Assembly (NCBI RefSeq): GCF_050920705.1
Contig: NZ_CP154799.1
Span: 1,860,001-1,924,000 of the forward strand
DNA: 64,000 nt
Origin: Regnicoccus_A sp014224355
GTDB taxonomy: Bacteria; Cyanobacteriota; Cyanobacteriia; PCC-6307; Cyanobiaceae
Direction: 5' to 3'
In this document: piece by piece, positions 54,373 through 62,642 of the stretch
Layout of the letters: every line of letters starts with the position of its first letter
Position numbering within the stretch: position 1 is the stretch's first letter
The notes under the pieces: model-generated
What the model was told of the DNA's origin: nothing
Databases searched by the model: none
Seen by the model: only the letters and a program-made list of their open reading frames with translations
Made by a program: the position numbers and the translations under genes

Positions 54373-55184
54373 GGGGTGCCGGCCCTGCGAAGGGTGACAG
54401 CCAGGGCCCCATCGGGGCGGCGCAGCTCCAGGCGCTCCGCCTCGATCCTCCACTGGCCGGCGGATTCAAGGGCGCTCAGGAACTGGACCTCCTGCTCCAT
54501 CACCCCCCTGGGCTGGCTGCAGATCCTGCGGGTGGCGACCGGCGGCTTCACCTTGAGGGTGCCCTCACCCAGTTGCACCGCCGCGGCATAGCGGTTGCAG
54601 CCGGCCGTTCCCGTCAGTCGCCCGCGACTCTTCAGCTCCAGGCTGAGGGTGCTGCCGGCCAGGGTGCTGACCACCGCCTGCCTGCCGTTGTTGAACCCTG
54701 TCACGATCCAGACGCTGCCTGCGATCTCCTGCGGCTGGGGCCTGAAGCGTGCCACCGGCCTGCCGCCCGTGGTGAGAAGCTCCAATCTGCCGTTGCGCAG
54801 TCGATAGCGCCGTGCGGATCCCAGGACCGCACGGAAGGTCTCGGCCTGGCGCCTCTGCCTGGGGGGACAGGCCATCAGGGTTGATGGACCCGGCTGGTTG
54901 ACGCGGAAGCTGGAGCCCTTCACCTGAACAGGAGCGCTGTAGCGGTTGCAGCCATCGCTGCCGCTGATCCGACCCGCCTCGAGGCGCAGGGTCGGTGCCG
55001 GCGGCAGCACCGCCCGCTGTCCTGGGATCGACTCCAGCAGCCAGGCGCTTCCCTCCAGCGTCGCAGCAGGCGCTGCCTTGGACCGGGGGGAGTGGTCGGG
55101 TTGGGCGTGTGCCGGCAGGGAGCTGAACCCCAGCAGGGCCCCGAGGGCCAGGCTGGCCGCAGCAGGCGTGTTGCGTTGGATCAC
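54369..55184 (-). CDS. Secreted protein with two META (HslJ) domains
   Basis: A 271-residue secreted protein. Start GTG 55184 (VIQRNTPAAASLALGALLGFSSLPAHA) gives a signal peptide. Two META-type domains follow, each with a conserved GCNRY turn: GRISGSDGCNRYSAPVQ (about residue 82) and GRLTGTAGCNRYAAAVQ, and each with a paired Cys (LMACPP, RRICSQ). HslJ/META domains are extracytoplasmic folds linked to stress or motility, no catalytic role known. Starts 2 bases after the EamA stop; ends over the retropepsin start. Confidence 0.78.
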   Translation of the reverse strand: MIQRNTPAAASLALGALLGFSSLPAHAQPDHSPRSKAAPAATLEGSAWLLESIPGQRAVLPPAPTLRLEAGRISGSDGCNRYSAPVQVKGSSFRVNQPGPSTLMACPPRQRRQAETFRAVLGSARRYRLRNGRLELLTTGGRPVARFRPQPQEIAGSVWIVTGFNNGRQAVVSTLAGSTLSLELKSRGRLTGTAGCNRYAAAVQLGEGTLKVKPPVATRRICSQPRGVMEQEVQFLSALESAGQWRIEAERLELRRPDGALAVTLRRAGTP

Positions 55185-55185
55185 G

Positions 55186-56099
55186 TCAGGCTGGGCGGAC
55201 ACCGGTGCCCATCCTGGTGCCCAGCAGCACCAGCAGCAGACCGACGACCGTGACGGGGTGGATGGCCTCCCCCAGCACCAGGGCTGCACTGATCACGGCC
55301 ACCACGATCGTCAGCGATCCCCACAACGACACCTGGGCCACACTCCAGTGGCGGTAGGCCTGACGCAGGGCCAGTTCACTGCCCAGGGACAGGCCGATTC
55401 CGTAGATCACGATCACCCCCACCACCCACGCGGCGCTGAGCAGGTGGAAATGGGAGGGTCCGAACAGGATCAGGGCCAGGGCGCCGAACACCAGGGCCGA
55501 GACCGTGGTGGTGAGCCCCACCGTGAGAGCCGCCGGCCAGCCGCGCTGGGCAATGGCGCGGCCGCTCACCCCGGCACCCGCGAAGGCAACCACCCCCACC
55601 AGGGCCCAGATCACCCCTCGCACTTCGTCCATCGGTCCGTCCATGCGGGCCATCGCCAGCTGGGGCAGTAGCAGCCCGAGCACGATCAGCCCGAAGCTCA
55701 GCCAGAAACCCCGCGGCAGCGTTTCCCCCAGCAGACGCCTGGCCAGAAGGGCTGATAGCGGCAGCACCAGGGCGAACAGGAGGGTCTGGCTGATCACCGA
55801 AAGGGCGTCCAGGGCGAAGTAGAAGGCCACGGGTCCGAGGAACAGCCCCAGCACCGTGTCCAGCACCAGCAGACGACGATCACCCCCTCCAACTGCTCCA
55901 GCAGTGCCGGCAGCTGGGCCCGTCCGGGCAGCAGGACCGTGAGGCCCACGATCATCTGAGCCACAAAGAAGACGTTGCAGAAGCTGATCGGGTTCTCGCC
56001 CCCGATCGGGTGAGACGCCCCGAAGGCCTGCAGCCCTTTCAACGCGGTGGCATTGAGCCCCTTGAGCACCACGTAAAGCAGCAGCGGAAACCAGGCCAT
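55186..56099 (-). CDS. EamA-like drug/metabolite transporter, frameshifted as sequenced
   Basis: A transporter with about ten membrane helices, EamA (DMT) superfamily. The N-terminal half (56099 onward: MAWFPLLLYVVLKGLNATALKG, ISFCNVFFVAQMIVGLTVLLPG) and the C-terminal half (VLGLFLGPVAFYFALDALSVI ... LLLVLLGTRMGTG) are in different frames, joined at a run of five C at 55883-55887. One more base gives QLEGGDRRLLVLD and 304 residues, the normal length. An upstream extension in the second frame (to 56157) is an artefact. It is the first gene of the six-gene run; substrate unknown. Confidence 0.75.
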
Positions 56100-56158
56100 G
56101 GGTGGGCGATTCGGTTCGATCGGCTGGCGCCTGGCTGGAAAGCCTGCCTTGGCTCAAC

Positions 56159-57049
56159 TCAGAAAAAGAATTTCACCCCCATCTCCACTCCATTATGGTC
56201 GATGCTGTAAGCATTCTCCGGGGACTGATCGTTGGTGCCTCCCAGATGCAGGTAGCGCCAGGAGAGATTGAGCTGGGTGTTGTTGCCCACCGCATAGCCA
56301 ACTCCCACCTGGGCATTGGCGGAATAATCATCGGAGTTGTTGACGCCGAAGCCACCGACATCACCCCGGGCGAACAGGCGCAAGCGCGGCGAGAGGAACA
56401 CACTGGCCTGGGTTCCAAGCAATGGTTGGGTCACAGTGCCACCGAAACTCCTGGAACCGGAGAGGCTCCGGTTCGGTCCGTCGAACTGGGCACTCAGTTC
56501 GTAGCGCATATCGACGAAACGCACGCCCGCGTAGGGGATCACATTGAAGCTGCCCCCCTTGGCGATGGCCTGTTCCCTGTCGCCGAAGCGATAGCGCAAG
56601 GCCAGGTCATAGATCCCCTGGATGTTGTTGAGCGTCGCGCTCACTTTCCTCACCCCTGAGGGAGATGTCGTGGCCTCCTCCCCACGCAGGGACACATAGC
56701 TCAGGTCAGTGAGCAGCCCCAGCCGCTTGTACTCCACGCTGCCACGCACATAGGCGGCCATGGTCAGCGGGCGCAGCACCTGCTCGAGATCGAGGTCCAA
56801 ATCGGCGGTCAATCCCTTGACGGTGGTGCTGCCGGTGGTGCGCAGGGGGAAAAACCCGTAGATCTCCGCCGTGGCACTCCAGGGGGGGGGGGGCTCGGCC
56901 ATCTGCTTCTCCTCTGTGCTGGTAGGGCCTTCGTCGGCACTGCCTGGGATCGCCTCGGTGGTTCCCTCTTCAGCAAGGGCGACTCCAGACTCGATCAGAG
57001 GCTGGATCAGGGCAAGGCCAAGCAGCAGCAGAGCCTGGGGCCGCATCAA
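56159..57049 (-). CDS. Outer-membrane beta-barrel protein
   Basis: A 296-residue protein with a signal peptide (MMRPQALLLLGLALIQPLIESGVALA) and a short Glu/Pro-rich linker (TEEKQMAEPPPPWSA) ahead of a barrel domain of alternating strands (LGLLTDLSYVSLRG, FNVIPYAGVRFVDMRYELSAQ, RLRLFARGDVGGFGV, AQVGVGYAVGNNTQLNLSWRYLHLGG), ending GVKFFF, a classic C-terminal phenylalanine signal. The four-proline stretch is coded by a run of 12 C (plus-strand G at 56882-56893). Small-porin-like or OmpW-type; function unknown. Confidence 0.75.
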   Translation of the reverse strand: MMRPQALLLLGLALIQPLIESGVALAEEGTTEAIPGSADEGPTSTEEKQMAEPPPPWSATAEIYGFFPLRTTGSTTVKGLTADLDLDLEQVLRPLTMAAYVRGSVEYKRLGLLTDLSYVSLRGEEATTSPSGVRKVSATLNNIQGIYDLALRYRFGDREQAIAKGGSFNVIPYAGVRFVDMRYELSAQFDGPNRSLSGSRSFGGTVTQPLLGTQASVFLSPRLRLFARGDVGGFGVNNSDDYSANAQVGVGYAVGNNTQLNLSWRYLHLGGTNDQSPENAYSIDHNGVEMGVKFFF

Positions 57050-57132
57050 CCTCCAGACGAGAGCAGAGTGAACAAATGGTTTGGGTGATGAACTTCCCTC
57101 AGGGGAGAGTAGTGGGAAGGGTGATGGCCGGC

Positions 57133-57780
57133 TCAGGCCGGTTGTCGGCCCATGATCTCCAGATAGCGATCATCGAGGTCCCTCACCAGCAACTGCTCGA
57201 GACCAGCCTGGCGCAGTTGCTCCTCCACCTCCGGGGCCGTGAAGGCAGCCCGCAGAGACTGGCGGTAGTCGTGCTGGAGCACGGGCGGGGCCTGGGCAGC
57301 ATGGGTGGCCACCAACCGCTCCAGCGCGGCCTGGTCGGCGGGCCGCCGCAGATCCTTGATGTAGACCGCCGCTCCAGGGGCCGCCAGCTGGCGCACCGTT
57401 CTCCAGAGCACCTGGGGATCGTGGAGGTGATGCAACAGGCTGTTGCTCACCACGGCGTCATACCCCCCTTCCAGCCCTGGGGCGGGGAGCAGGACCTGCT
57501 GGAAGCGCAGTGAACCGGCTGGACTGGAGCACTGCTGCTCTTGCTCCAATCGCGCCTTGGCGAGGGCCAGCATGGCTTCTGACCCGTCGACCCCCAGCAC
57601 CTCAGAGAGGGGATAGCGCTCAGCAAGCCTGAAGCTGATGTTGCCCGGGCCGCAGCCGAGATCCACAATGCGCGCTCCCAGCCTGTCGCCATAGAGGTCG
57701 GCGATCCGCTCGACCATGGCCTGGTCCGTGGCACTGAAATCTGCCTCGGCATAGGCCTGGGCCTGCTCGGCCCCCTCCAT
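57133..57780 (-). CDS. Class I SAM-dependent methyltransferase
   Basis: A 215-residue Rossmann-fold methyltransferase. ARIVDLGCGPGNISFRLAERYPLSEVLGVDGSEAMLALAKARL shows motif I and the acidic residue that binds the ribose, and YDAVVSNSLLHHLHDPQVLWR is motif IV-V. Small methyltransferases of this type use various small-molecule substrates. It lies 26 bases downstream of rodZ on the same strand. Confidence 0.85.
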   Translation of the reverse strand: MEGAEQAQAYAEADFSATDQAMVERIADLYGDRLGARIVDLGCGPGNISFRLAERYPLSEVLGVDGSEAMLALAKARLEQEQQCSSPAGSLRFQQVLLPAPGLEGGYDAVVSNSLLHHLHDPQVLWRTVRQLAAPGAAVYIKDLRRPADQAALERLVATHAAQAPPVLQHDYRQSLRAAFTAPEVEEQLRQAGLEQLLVRDLDDRYLEIMGRQPA

Positions 57781-57806
57781 CAGTTCAGGTTCGCAGACGC
57801 GCTCGA

Positions 57807-58781
57807 TCAGGGTGTCTCCTCGAGAGGATCGGCTGGGGGGGAGTCTCGTTCTCCCGAGCTGCTGAACCGCTGCCAGCTGATCTCCTCGATCGTGCCCAGG
57901 GTCTCGGACTCGCCCGACGCTGTGGTCACGGTGATCAGGTCCGGTCGCCCGGCCAGCACCTGCAGACCCTCGGCCAGGGAAAAGTTTCCGGTGCCGGTGA
58001 ACAGGCCCCGGAACAGTTCCTTCCCCTCACCGTTGCGCACTTCCAGCCAGCTGGGCTCACGGCTGCTCAGCTGAAGACTTCCCTGTCCCGGCTGAGCCTG
58101 AGCGGCGGACTCAGCAGGCTCTTCCTGGGTGGAGGTTGCAGCTTCTCTGGCCTCTGGGGTGAGCGGTGGGGTCGGCAGCTTGCTGGACGTGGGTCGGCTC
58201 TGGTTCCAGCCCATGGCCAGACCCGCCGCCAGGGCCAGGACGCCGGCGCCCCCCGCCAGCAGCCAGGGCATCGCGCCCCGCCTGGGCTTGCGGGTCGACT
58301 GAAGCAGGGCGCCGGTGCTCGACTCCCGGGGGGCCATGGCGGGAGCCGCCAGGCTCACCCTGGCCACGGGTGCCGAGGTCTGCCCCGGTGCCGGGGAGGC
58401 CGGGTTGGTTCTGGCGCTGCGGCTCACCCCAGGCAGGTGGATGTTCAGCAGGGGCTCGGTCAGCTCATCGGCATCAAGACCGAGGCTGGTGGCCACCCGG
58501 CGGGCCTGGGCGATCAGGTAGATCCGCTCCGGGAGCCGGGTGTGATCTCCGCATTCCAGGGCATCGAGCCGGTCGGCGGAGAGGTAGTTCTGCTCGGCAA
58601 GAACCGGCAGGGGGATGCCCTGGGCCTGACGCGCTTCGGCGAGCTTGCGCCCCAGATCCACCAGGGCAGCCAGCCGCTCGGGGCCGGGGGAGTCGGCTGC
58701 GGCTGCCGATTCGCCGGCCTCGGCTGGATGGGAGGCGCGCTCGCTCACGCTCGTGCTGCTGTCGGGGTGTCGATCCATCAT
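57807..58781 (-). CDS. rodZ: RodZ-like cell-shape protein
   Basis: RodZ links MreB to the cell-wall elongation machinery. The 324-residue protein has an N-terminal helix-turn-helix of the Xre type (LGRKLAEARQAQGIPLPVLAEQNYLSADRLDALECGDHTRLPERIYLIAQARRVATSLGLD), a single membrane helix (AMPWLLAGGAGVLALAAGLAMGW), and a periplasmic beta domain with SWLEVRNGEGKELFRGLFTGTGNFSLAEGLQVLAGRPDLI (DUF4115-type). The linker is Thr/Ser/Pro-rich. First Met (58781) or second (58778). Confidence 0.82.
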   Translation of the reverse strand: MMDRHPDSSTSVSERASHPAEAGESAAAADSPGPERLAALVDLGRKLAEARQAQGIPLPVLAEQNYLSADRLDALECGDHTRLPERIYLIAQARRVATSLGLDADELTEPLLNIHLPGVSRSARTNPASPAPGQTSAPVARVSLAAPAMAPRESSTGALLQSTRKPRRGAMPWLLAGGAGVLALAAGLAMGWNQSRPTSSKLPTPPLTPEAREAATSTQEEPAESAAQAQPGQGSLQLSSREPSWLEVRNGEGKELFRGLFTGTGNFSLAEGLQVLAGRPDLITVTTASGESETLGTIEEISWQRFSSSGERDSPPADPLEETP

Positions 58782-58831
58782 GAACGGAAGCCCCTGTTCA
58801 GGCAGAAGCTGTTGTTGCCATACACCTGGGC

Positions 58832-59197
58832 TCAGGGGGAGGCGGGAGTGACCACACAGGGCAGGGGTTGTTCGCTGGTGGCGGCGCTGCGAATCCAGCT
58901 GGCCTCTCGACCCTTCACCCAGAACTCCTGGCTCTGGGAGCTGTAGCGGGCACCGCTGGCGGAGCGGGCCTGGAGCAACCGCTCAGCCTGGCCGTCCACG
59001 ATCAGCACCACCTGCCGGGGTTCCAGGGGGAAGAACAACGCCGTGGCGAGGCGCTCCTCTCCAGGTTCGCCGCAGCGGTACTCCGCTCGGATCGCCGGTT
59101 CGGCCACGGCGGGCTGGATCAGCAGAAGCGCAGCTGCCAGGGCGGCAGAGCCTTCGGCCAGAACGGATGCAGCACGGGTAAGGCCAGGGCCGATCAT
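58832..59197 (-). CDS. Secreted MliC-like protein
   Basis: A 121-residue secreted protein. Signal peptide GLTRAASVLAEGSAALAAALLLIQPAVA, then a mature domain with EYRCGEPGEERLATALFFPLEPRQVVLIVDGQAERLLQARSASGARYSSQSQEFWVKGREASW and a last Cys in LPCVV. The pattern (YxC, strand, DG, then GARYSS...F W xKGxxA) resembles the MliC inhibitor of C-type lysozyme. ATG 59197 is chosen. In a photosynthetic bacterium the target is unknown, the family match is by pattern. Confidence 0.6.
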   Translation of the reverse strand: MIGPGLTRAASVLAEGSAALAAALLLIQPAVAEPAIRAEYRCGEPGEERLATALFFPLEPRQVVLIVDGQAERLLQARSASGARYSSQSQEFWVKGREASWIRSAATSEQPLPCVVTPASP

Positions 59198-59283
59198 TCT
59201 CGAAATCCTGCCGTGCCCTTGCACTCTGCCAGGACGGGACCCAATCTGGTGCCAGCAGACTGCAGGCCATTGCACCGTCCCCG

Positions 59284-59712
59284 ATGAGGAGTTCCAGGCC
59301 CCAGTTGCGCCTGTCCCGTTCAGCCCAGCGCCCGCGCGGTAACCCCTGGATCGAGACGGTCGCCCGGGTTCTGCTCGGGCTGATCTTCGTGCATGCCCTG
59401 GTGGGCAAGCTCATGAACTTCCCCGCGGTGACGGCCACCATCGCCGCCAAGGGCCTGCCCCTGGCCCCCGTGCTCCTGTCGCTGGCCATCGCCCTGCTGG
59501 CTGTGGGATCGGCTCTGCTGATCAGCGGCTGGCAGCGGCGTCTGGGGGCTGTGTTGCTGCTGATCTTCCTGGTCCCCACCAGCCTGATCTTCCATGGCCA
59601 GCTGGGCGACACTGCCGAGCGCATCCAGCTGCTCAAGAATCTGGCGATCATGGCTGGCCTGCTGCTGGTGGCCAACCAGCCGGGTGAGCGTCCTCCGAGG
59701 CTTCGGCGCTAG
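59284..59712 (+). CDS. DoxX-family membrane protein
   Basis: A 142-residue protein with four membrane helices of the DoxX type: ARVLLGLIFVHALVGKLMNFPAV, then ALLAVGSALLISGW, then LGAVLLLIFLVPTSLIFHG and LLKNLAIMAGLLLVA. DoxX-family proteins are linked to quinone or thiosulfate oxidation in other bacteria; the function here is unknown. Its stop overlaps the sds stop by 4 bases on the opposite strand. Confidence 0.8.
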   Translation: MRSSRPQLRLSRSAQRPRGNPWIETVARVLLGLIFVHALVGKLMNFPAVTATIAAKGLPLAPVLLSLAIALLAVGSALLISGWQRRLGAVLLLIFLVPTSLIFHGQLGDTAERIQLLKNLAIMAGLLLVANQPGERPPRLRR

Positions 59713-60680
59713 TAAAGCCGGCTCAGCACGAACTCGGGAAGGCTGACCAAAGCCGTGCAGGAGGGTGATGGTCTGATCCACTGCAGGGCTTCGCCGGCTT
59801 CCCGTGCAAATCCCTCGGCCAGAGCACGGGAGCGAGGGATCGCCTCGCAGCCACGCACCAGCGCAAGTGCCTGGGACAGATCATCGGGCTCGCAGAGTTC
59901 CCTCTCGATCAGTCCAGCCAGAGCCGGGCGTTCCTCGAGCGCATACAGCACTGGGGCGGTGAGGTAGCCCGTGGCCAGATCACTGGCTGCCGGCTTGCCC
60001 AGCTGCTGATCGCTGCCGGTGAAGTCGAGGATGTCGTCGACCACCTGGAAGGCGAGACCGAGCTGGCGGCCGAAGCGGTAGAGGTCTTCGAGGCGGTCGC
60101 TGGGAAGGCCGCTGAGCACCCCGGCCGCTTTGGCGCTGTTGGCGATCAGAGAGGCCGTCTTGCAGTAGCTCTTGTCGAGGTAGGTCTCGAAACTCTGGCC
60201 GGTATCGTAGCGGTAGAGACCCTGACGGACCTCGCCGTCGGCCAGGTCCATGATCACCCTGGAGAGCAGCTTGACCACGGCGAGGTCATCGAGGTTGGCC
60301 AGGTGCCAGCTGGCCTGCGCGAAGAGAAAATCACCAGCCAGAACAGCCAGGCGATTGTTGAAGCGGCTGTGCACGGTGTCCACACCGCGCCGGGTGGAGG
60401 CCTCATCCACCACGTCGTCGTGCACGAGGGAAGCCGTGTGGATCATTTCGGTGATCTCCGCCAGGCGCCTGTGGCGGCTGCTCAGCTCGCCGTCGGGGGA
60501 GAGGGCGCGGGAGAGCAACAGCACGATGCCGGGCCGGATCCGCTTCCCTCCGGCGCTGAACAGATGCTCGGCAGCGGCCTGGAGAATGGGGTGGCCCGCT
60601 CCGATCAGACTGCGCAGATCGCTCAGCAGGGTTTCCAGGTCGTGTTCGACCGGCTGAAGCAGCTCTGCAACGGTGGCCAT
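59709..60680 (-). CDS. sds: All-trans-polyprenyl (solanesyl) diphosphate synthase
   Basis: A 323-residue trans-prenyl transferase that makes the nonaprenyl chain of plastoquinone. It has GGKRIRPGIVLLLSRAL, the first aspartate-rich motif LVHDDVVDEASTRRG and the second LAFQVVDDILDFTGSD, and the typical KTASLIANSAKAAGVL stretch. The residues ahead of the first aspartate motif lack bulky aromatics in line with a long chain product. Chain length is inferred from the cyanobacterial setting. It follows murI by about 24 bases on the same strand. Confidence 0.9.
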   Translation of the reverse strand: MATVAELLQPVEHDLETLLSDLRSLIGAGHPILQAAAEHLFSAGGKRIRPGIVLLLSRALSPDGELSSRHRRLAEITEMIHTASLVHDDVVDEASTRRGVDTVHSRFNNRLAVLAGDFLFAQASWHLANLDDLAVVKLLSRVIMDLADGEVRQGLYRYDTGQSFETYLDKSYCKTASLIANSAKAAGVLSGLPSDRLEDLYRFGRQLGLAFQVVDDILDFTGSDQQLGKPAASDLATGYLTAPVLYALEERPALAGLIERELCEPDDLSQALALVRGCEAIPRSRALAEGFAREAGEALQWIRPSPSCTALVSLPEFVLSRLY

Positions 60681-60703
60681 GTCTCCCGACCGGGGAGCAG
60701 ATC

Positions 60704-61534
60704 CTAGAAGGCTCCCACCGAGGAGCGGAGGCTCACCCGTTCCACCTGAGGTTGCCAGCCCAGCCAGGGAGCAGCGGCCAGGGCAAAGGCCTCTGGATCG
60801 CCCGTGACGCAGAACCGCCCCCGCTCCACCGGCACGACCCGGGGGTGCAGGCCGCAGCAGCGTGCCGTGAACAGGGGAGTCTTGCCAAGCCGCTGACCCA
60901 GCTGGTCCACCGCCGACTGGGCCGGATCCACCAGCACCACCTCGGGGGGCAGCAGCTCACGCAGCAGTTCCTCGAGCAGTGGGTAGTGGGTGCAGCCCAG
61001 CACGATGGCCTCCACCCGTTCGGCCAGCAGCGGCTCGAGGTAGGCGATCGCCGCTGCCCGCAGGCGCGGATCCTCGAAATTGCCGTCTTCGATCAGGGGC
61101 ACGAAGGCCGGGCAGCCGATCTCGATCACATGGCGGGAGGGATCGACCTGGCGCAGGGCTCTCCCGTAGGCGCCGCTCGCCGCCGTGGCTGGGGTGGCAA
61201 GCACCCCGATCCGTCCACCACGCAGGTGGCTGGCCACGCAGTCGATCAGCCCGAACACCGGCACACCTGCACCGGCCTCGGCCACGGCGATGTCGAAGGC
61301 CAGGGCATTGGTGGTGTTGCAGGCCATCAGCACCGCGTCCACCTGCTGCTCCCTCAACCAGACCACCACCTCCGCCGCGATCCGCCGGATCTCGTTGGGG
61401 GAGCGATGGCCGTAGGGCACCCGTGCCGTGTCGCCCAGATAGACAAAGGGCAGTTCAGGGTGATGCTCCAGCATTCGCCGCAACACCGTCAGCCCGCCCA
61501 ATCCGCTGTCCAGCAGGCCGATCCGCTGCTCCAT
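60704..61534 (-). CDS. murI: Glutamate racemase
   Basis: MurI makes D-glutamate for the cell wall. The 276-residue protein has RIGLLDSGLGGLTVLRRML, the catalytic Cys in LMACNTTNALAFD and the second catalytic Cys in LGCTHYPLLEEL. The start ATG overlaps the last base of the amidase stop, and the sds start is 24 bases further on, a conserved order in picocyanobacteria. Confidence 0.95.
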   Translation of the reverse strand: MEQRIGLLDSGLGGLTVLRRMLEHHPELPFVYLGDTARVPYGHRSPNEIRRIAAEVVVWLREQQVDAVLMACNTTNALAFDIAVAEAGAGVPVFGLIDCVASHLRGGRIGVLATPATAASGAYGRALRQVDPSRHVIEIGCPAFVPLIEDGNFEDPRLRAAAIAYLEPLLAERVEAIVLGCTHYPLLEELLRELLPPEVVLVDPAQSAVDQLGQRLGKTPLFTARCCGLHPRVVPVERGRFCVTGDPEAFALAAAPWLGWQPQVERVSLRSSVGAF

Positions 61535-62583
61535 CAGCCCCCTGCCAGATAGCGGAGAATACCCCGGGCGATTGCCTGGGCCAGCCGCTGCCGGTGGGAA
61601 GCCGTGGCCAGCCGGGGAGAATCGATGTTGCCGGTGACAAACCCGGTTTCCACCAGCGCGGCGGGCATCACCGTCCGGCGGATCACGAAGAAGCGCCCGG
61701 GGCGCACGCCCCGGTCCGGACTTCCCGGCGAGGCCGCCACCACTTCCGACTGGATGGCGGCCGCCAGGGCCCGAGAGCGGGAGCTCTGGAAATAGAAGGT
61801 CTCGATGCCGTTCACATCCGGCCTGGACATGCTCAGGGCATTGGCATGGATGCTCACGAAGGCCGTGGCCCTGCTGCTGTTGGCGAGCGACACCCTCGGC
61901 GGCAGGTCCACGTCGATTTCAGAGGTGCGGGTGAGCACCACCTGCACCCCCTGGGCCTGAAGCAACCGCGCCACCTGGAGGCTGATGTCGAGCACCACGT
62001 CGGTTTCGCGCAGCCCTCTGATTCCCACGGCCCCGGGGTCGGGACCCCCGTGGCCAGGATCGATCACAACCCGGTAGCGCCCGCGGGGAACAGTGGGCAG
62101 CCCCGCCGAGGAGAGGGGTGTGCGTCTGTAGCCGGGCGTGAATCCAGGGCTGGAGCGCCATGGCACAGTCCTGGCGTTCAGGTTGCCCTCACCGATGGTG
62201 CGCAGGCTGCCCCTGGGCAGTCCTTCGAAATCGAGTTTCCAGCGGTCGCGCGACGTGCCCACCAGGCGCAGACGCCGGGGATCAAGCCGGGTGCCGGGCT
62301 GAAACTCCAGCACCAGGCGGGTTGTGCTGGGATCGGGTTTGCCGATGCGCACTTCCCGCAGAACGCCATTGCCGCGAATGCTGCGGGTCCGGCTGGGTGC
62401 CCCAGGCAGATCCACCCACACCCTGGGTCCCACATTGCCCTTACCGGCCTCGTAGAAGGCCTGAAGTGAGATCGAGGGGGAGGTGCGCAGCTCCAGAACC
62501 CCATTGCTGTTGATGCGCCAGGCCGCGAGGGCACTGGCTGCCATGGCCGGCAGTGCCGCCAGCAGCAGGGCGCCCTGAATCAC
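61534..62583 (-). CDS. N-acetylmuramoyl-L-alanine amidase (AMIN plus Amidase_3)
   Basis: Cuts peptide cross-links from the wall glycan for daughter-cell separation. 349 residues: a signal peptide (GALLLAALPAMAASALAAW), an AMIN localisation domain (TTRLVLEFQPGTRLDPRRLRLV), and the Amidase_3 catalytic domain with RVVIDPGHGGPDPGAVG (zinc His), RLLQAQGVQVVLTRTSE and STHANALS-like VSIHANALSMSRPDVNGIETFYF, and ALVETGFVTG (catalytic Glu). ATG 62583; overlaps murI start by one base. Confidence 0.92.
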   Translation of the reverse strand: MIQGALLLAALPAMAASALAAWRINSNGVLELRTSPSISLQAFYEAGKGNVGPRVWVDLPGAPSRTRSIRGNGVLREVRIGKPDPSTTRLVLEFQPGTRLDPRRLRLVGTSRDRWKLDFEGLPRGSLRTIGEGNLNARTVPWRSSPGFTPGYRRTPLSSAGLPTVPRGRYRVVIDPGHGGPDPGAVGIRGLRETDVVLDISLQVARLLQAQGVQVVLTRTSEIDVDLPPRVSLANSSRATAFVSIHANALSMSRPDVNGIETFYFQSSRSRALAAAIQSEVVAASPGSPDRGVRPGRFFVIRRTVMPAALVETGFVTGNIDSPRLATASHRQRLAQAIARGILRYLAGG

Positions 62584-62642
62584 TCCCCCGAGGAGAAGGG
62601 TGCTCAGGGGGCCGAGACGGGGTAGGCGTGGTGTCCTCAGGA

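Noticed and set aside
53203..54591. 462-residue plus-strand frame
   Set aside because: Antisense to the retropepsin-like gene, Gln/Gly/Arg-rich shadow.
60979..62469. 496-residue plus-strand frame
   Set aside because: Antisense to murI and the amidase; Arg/Pro/Gly-rich with no fold.
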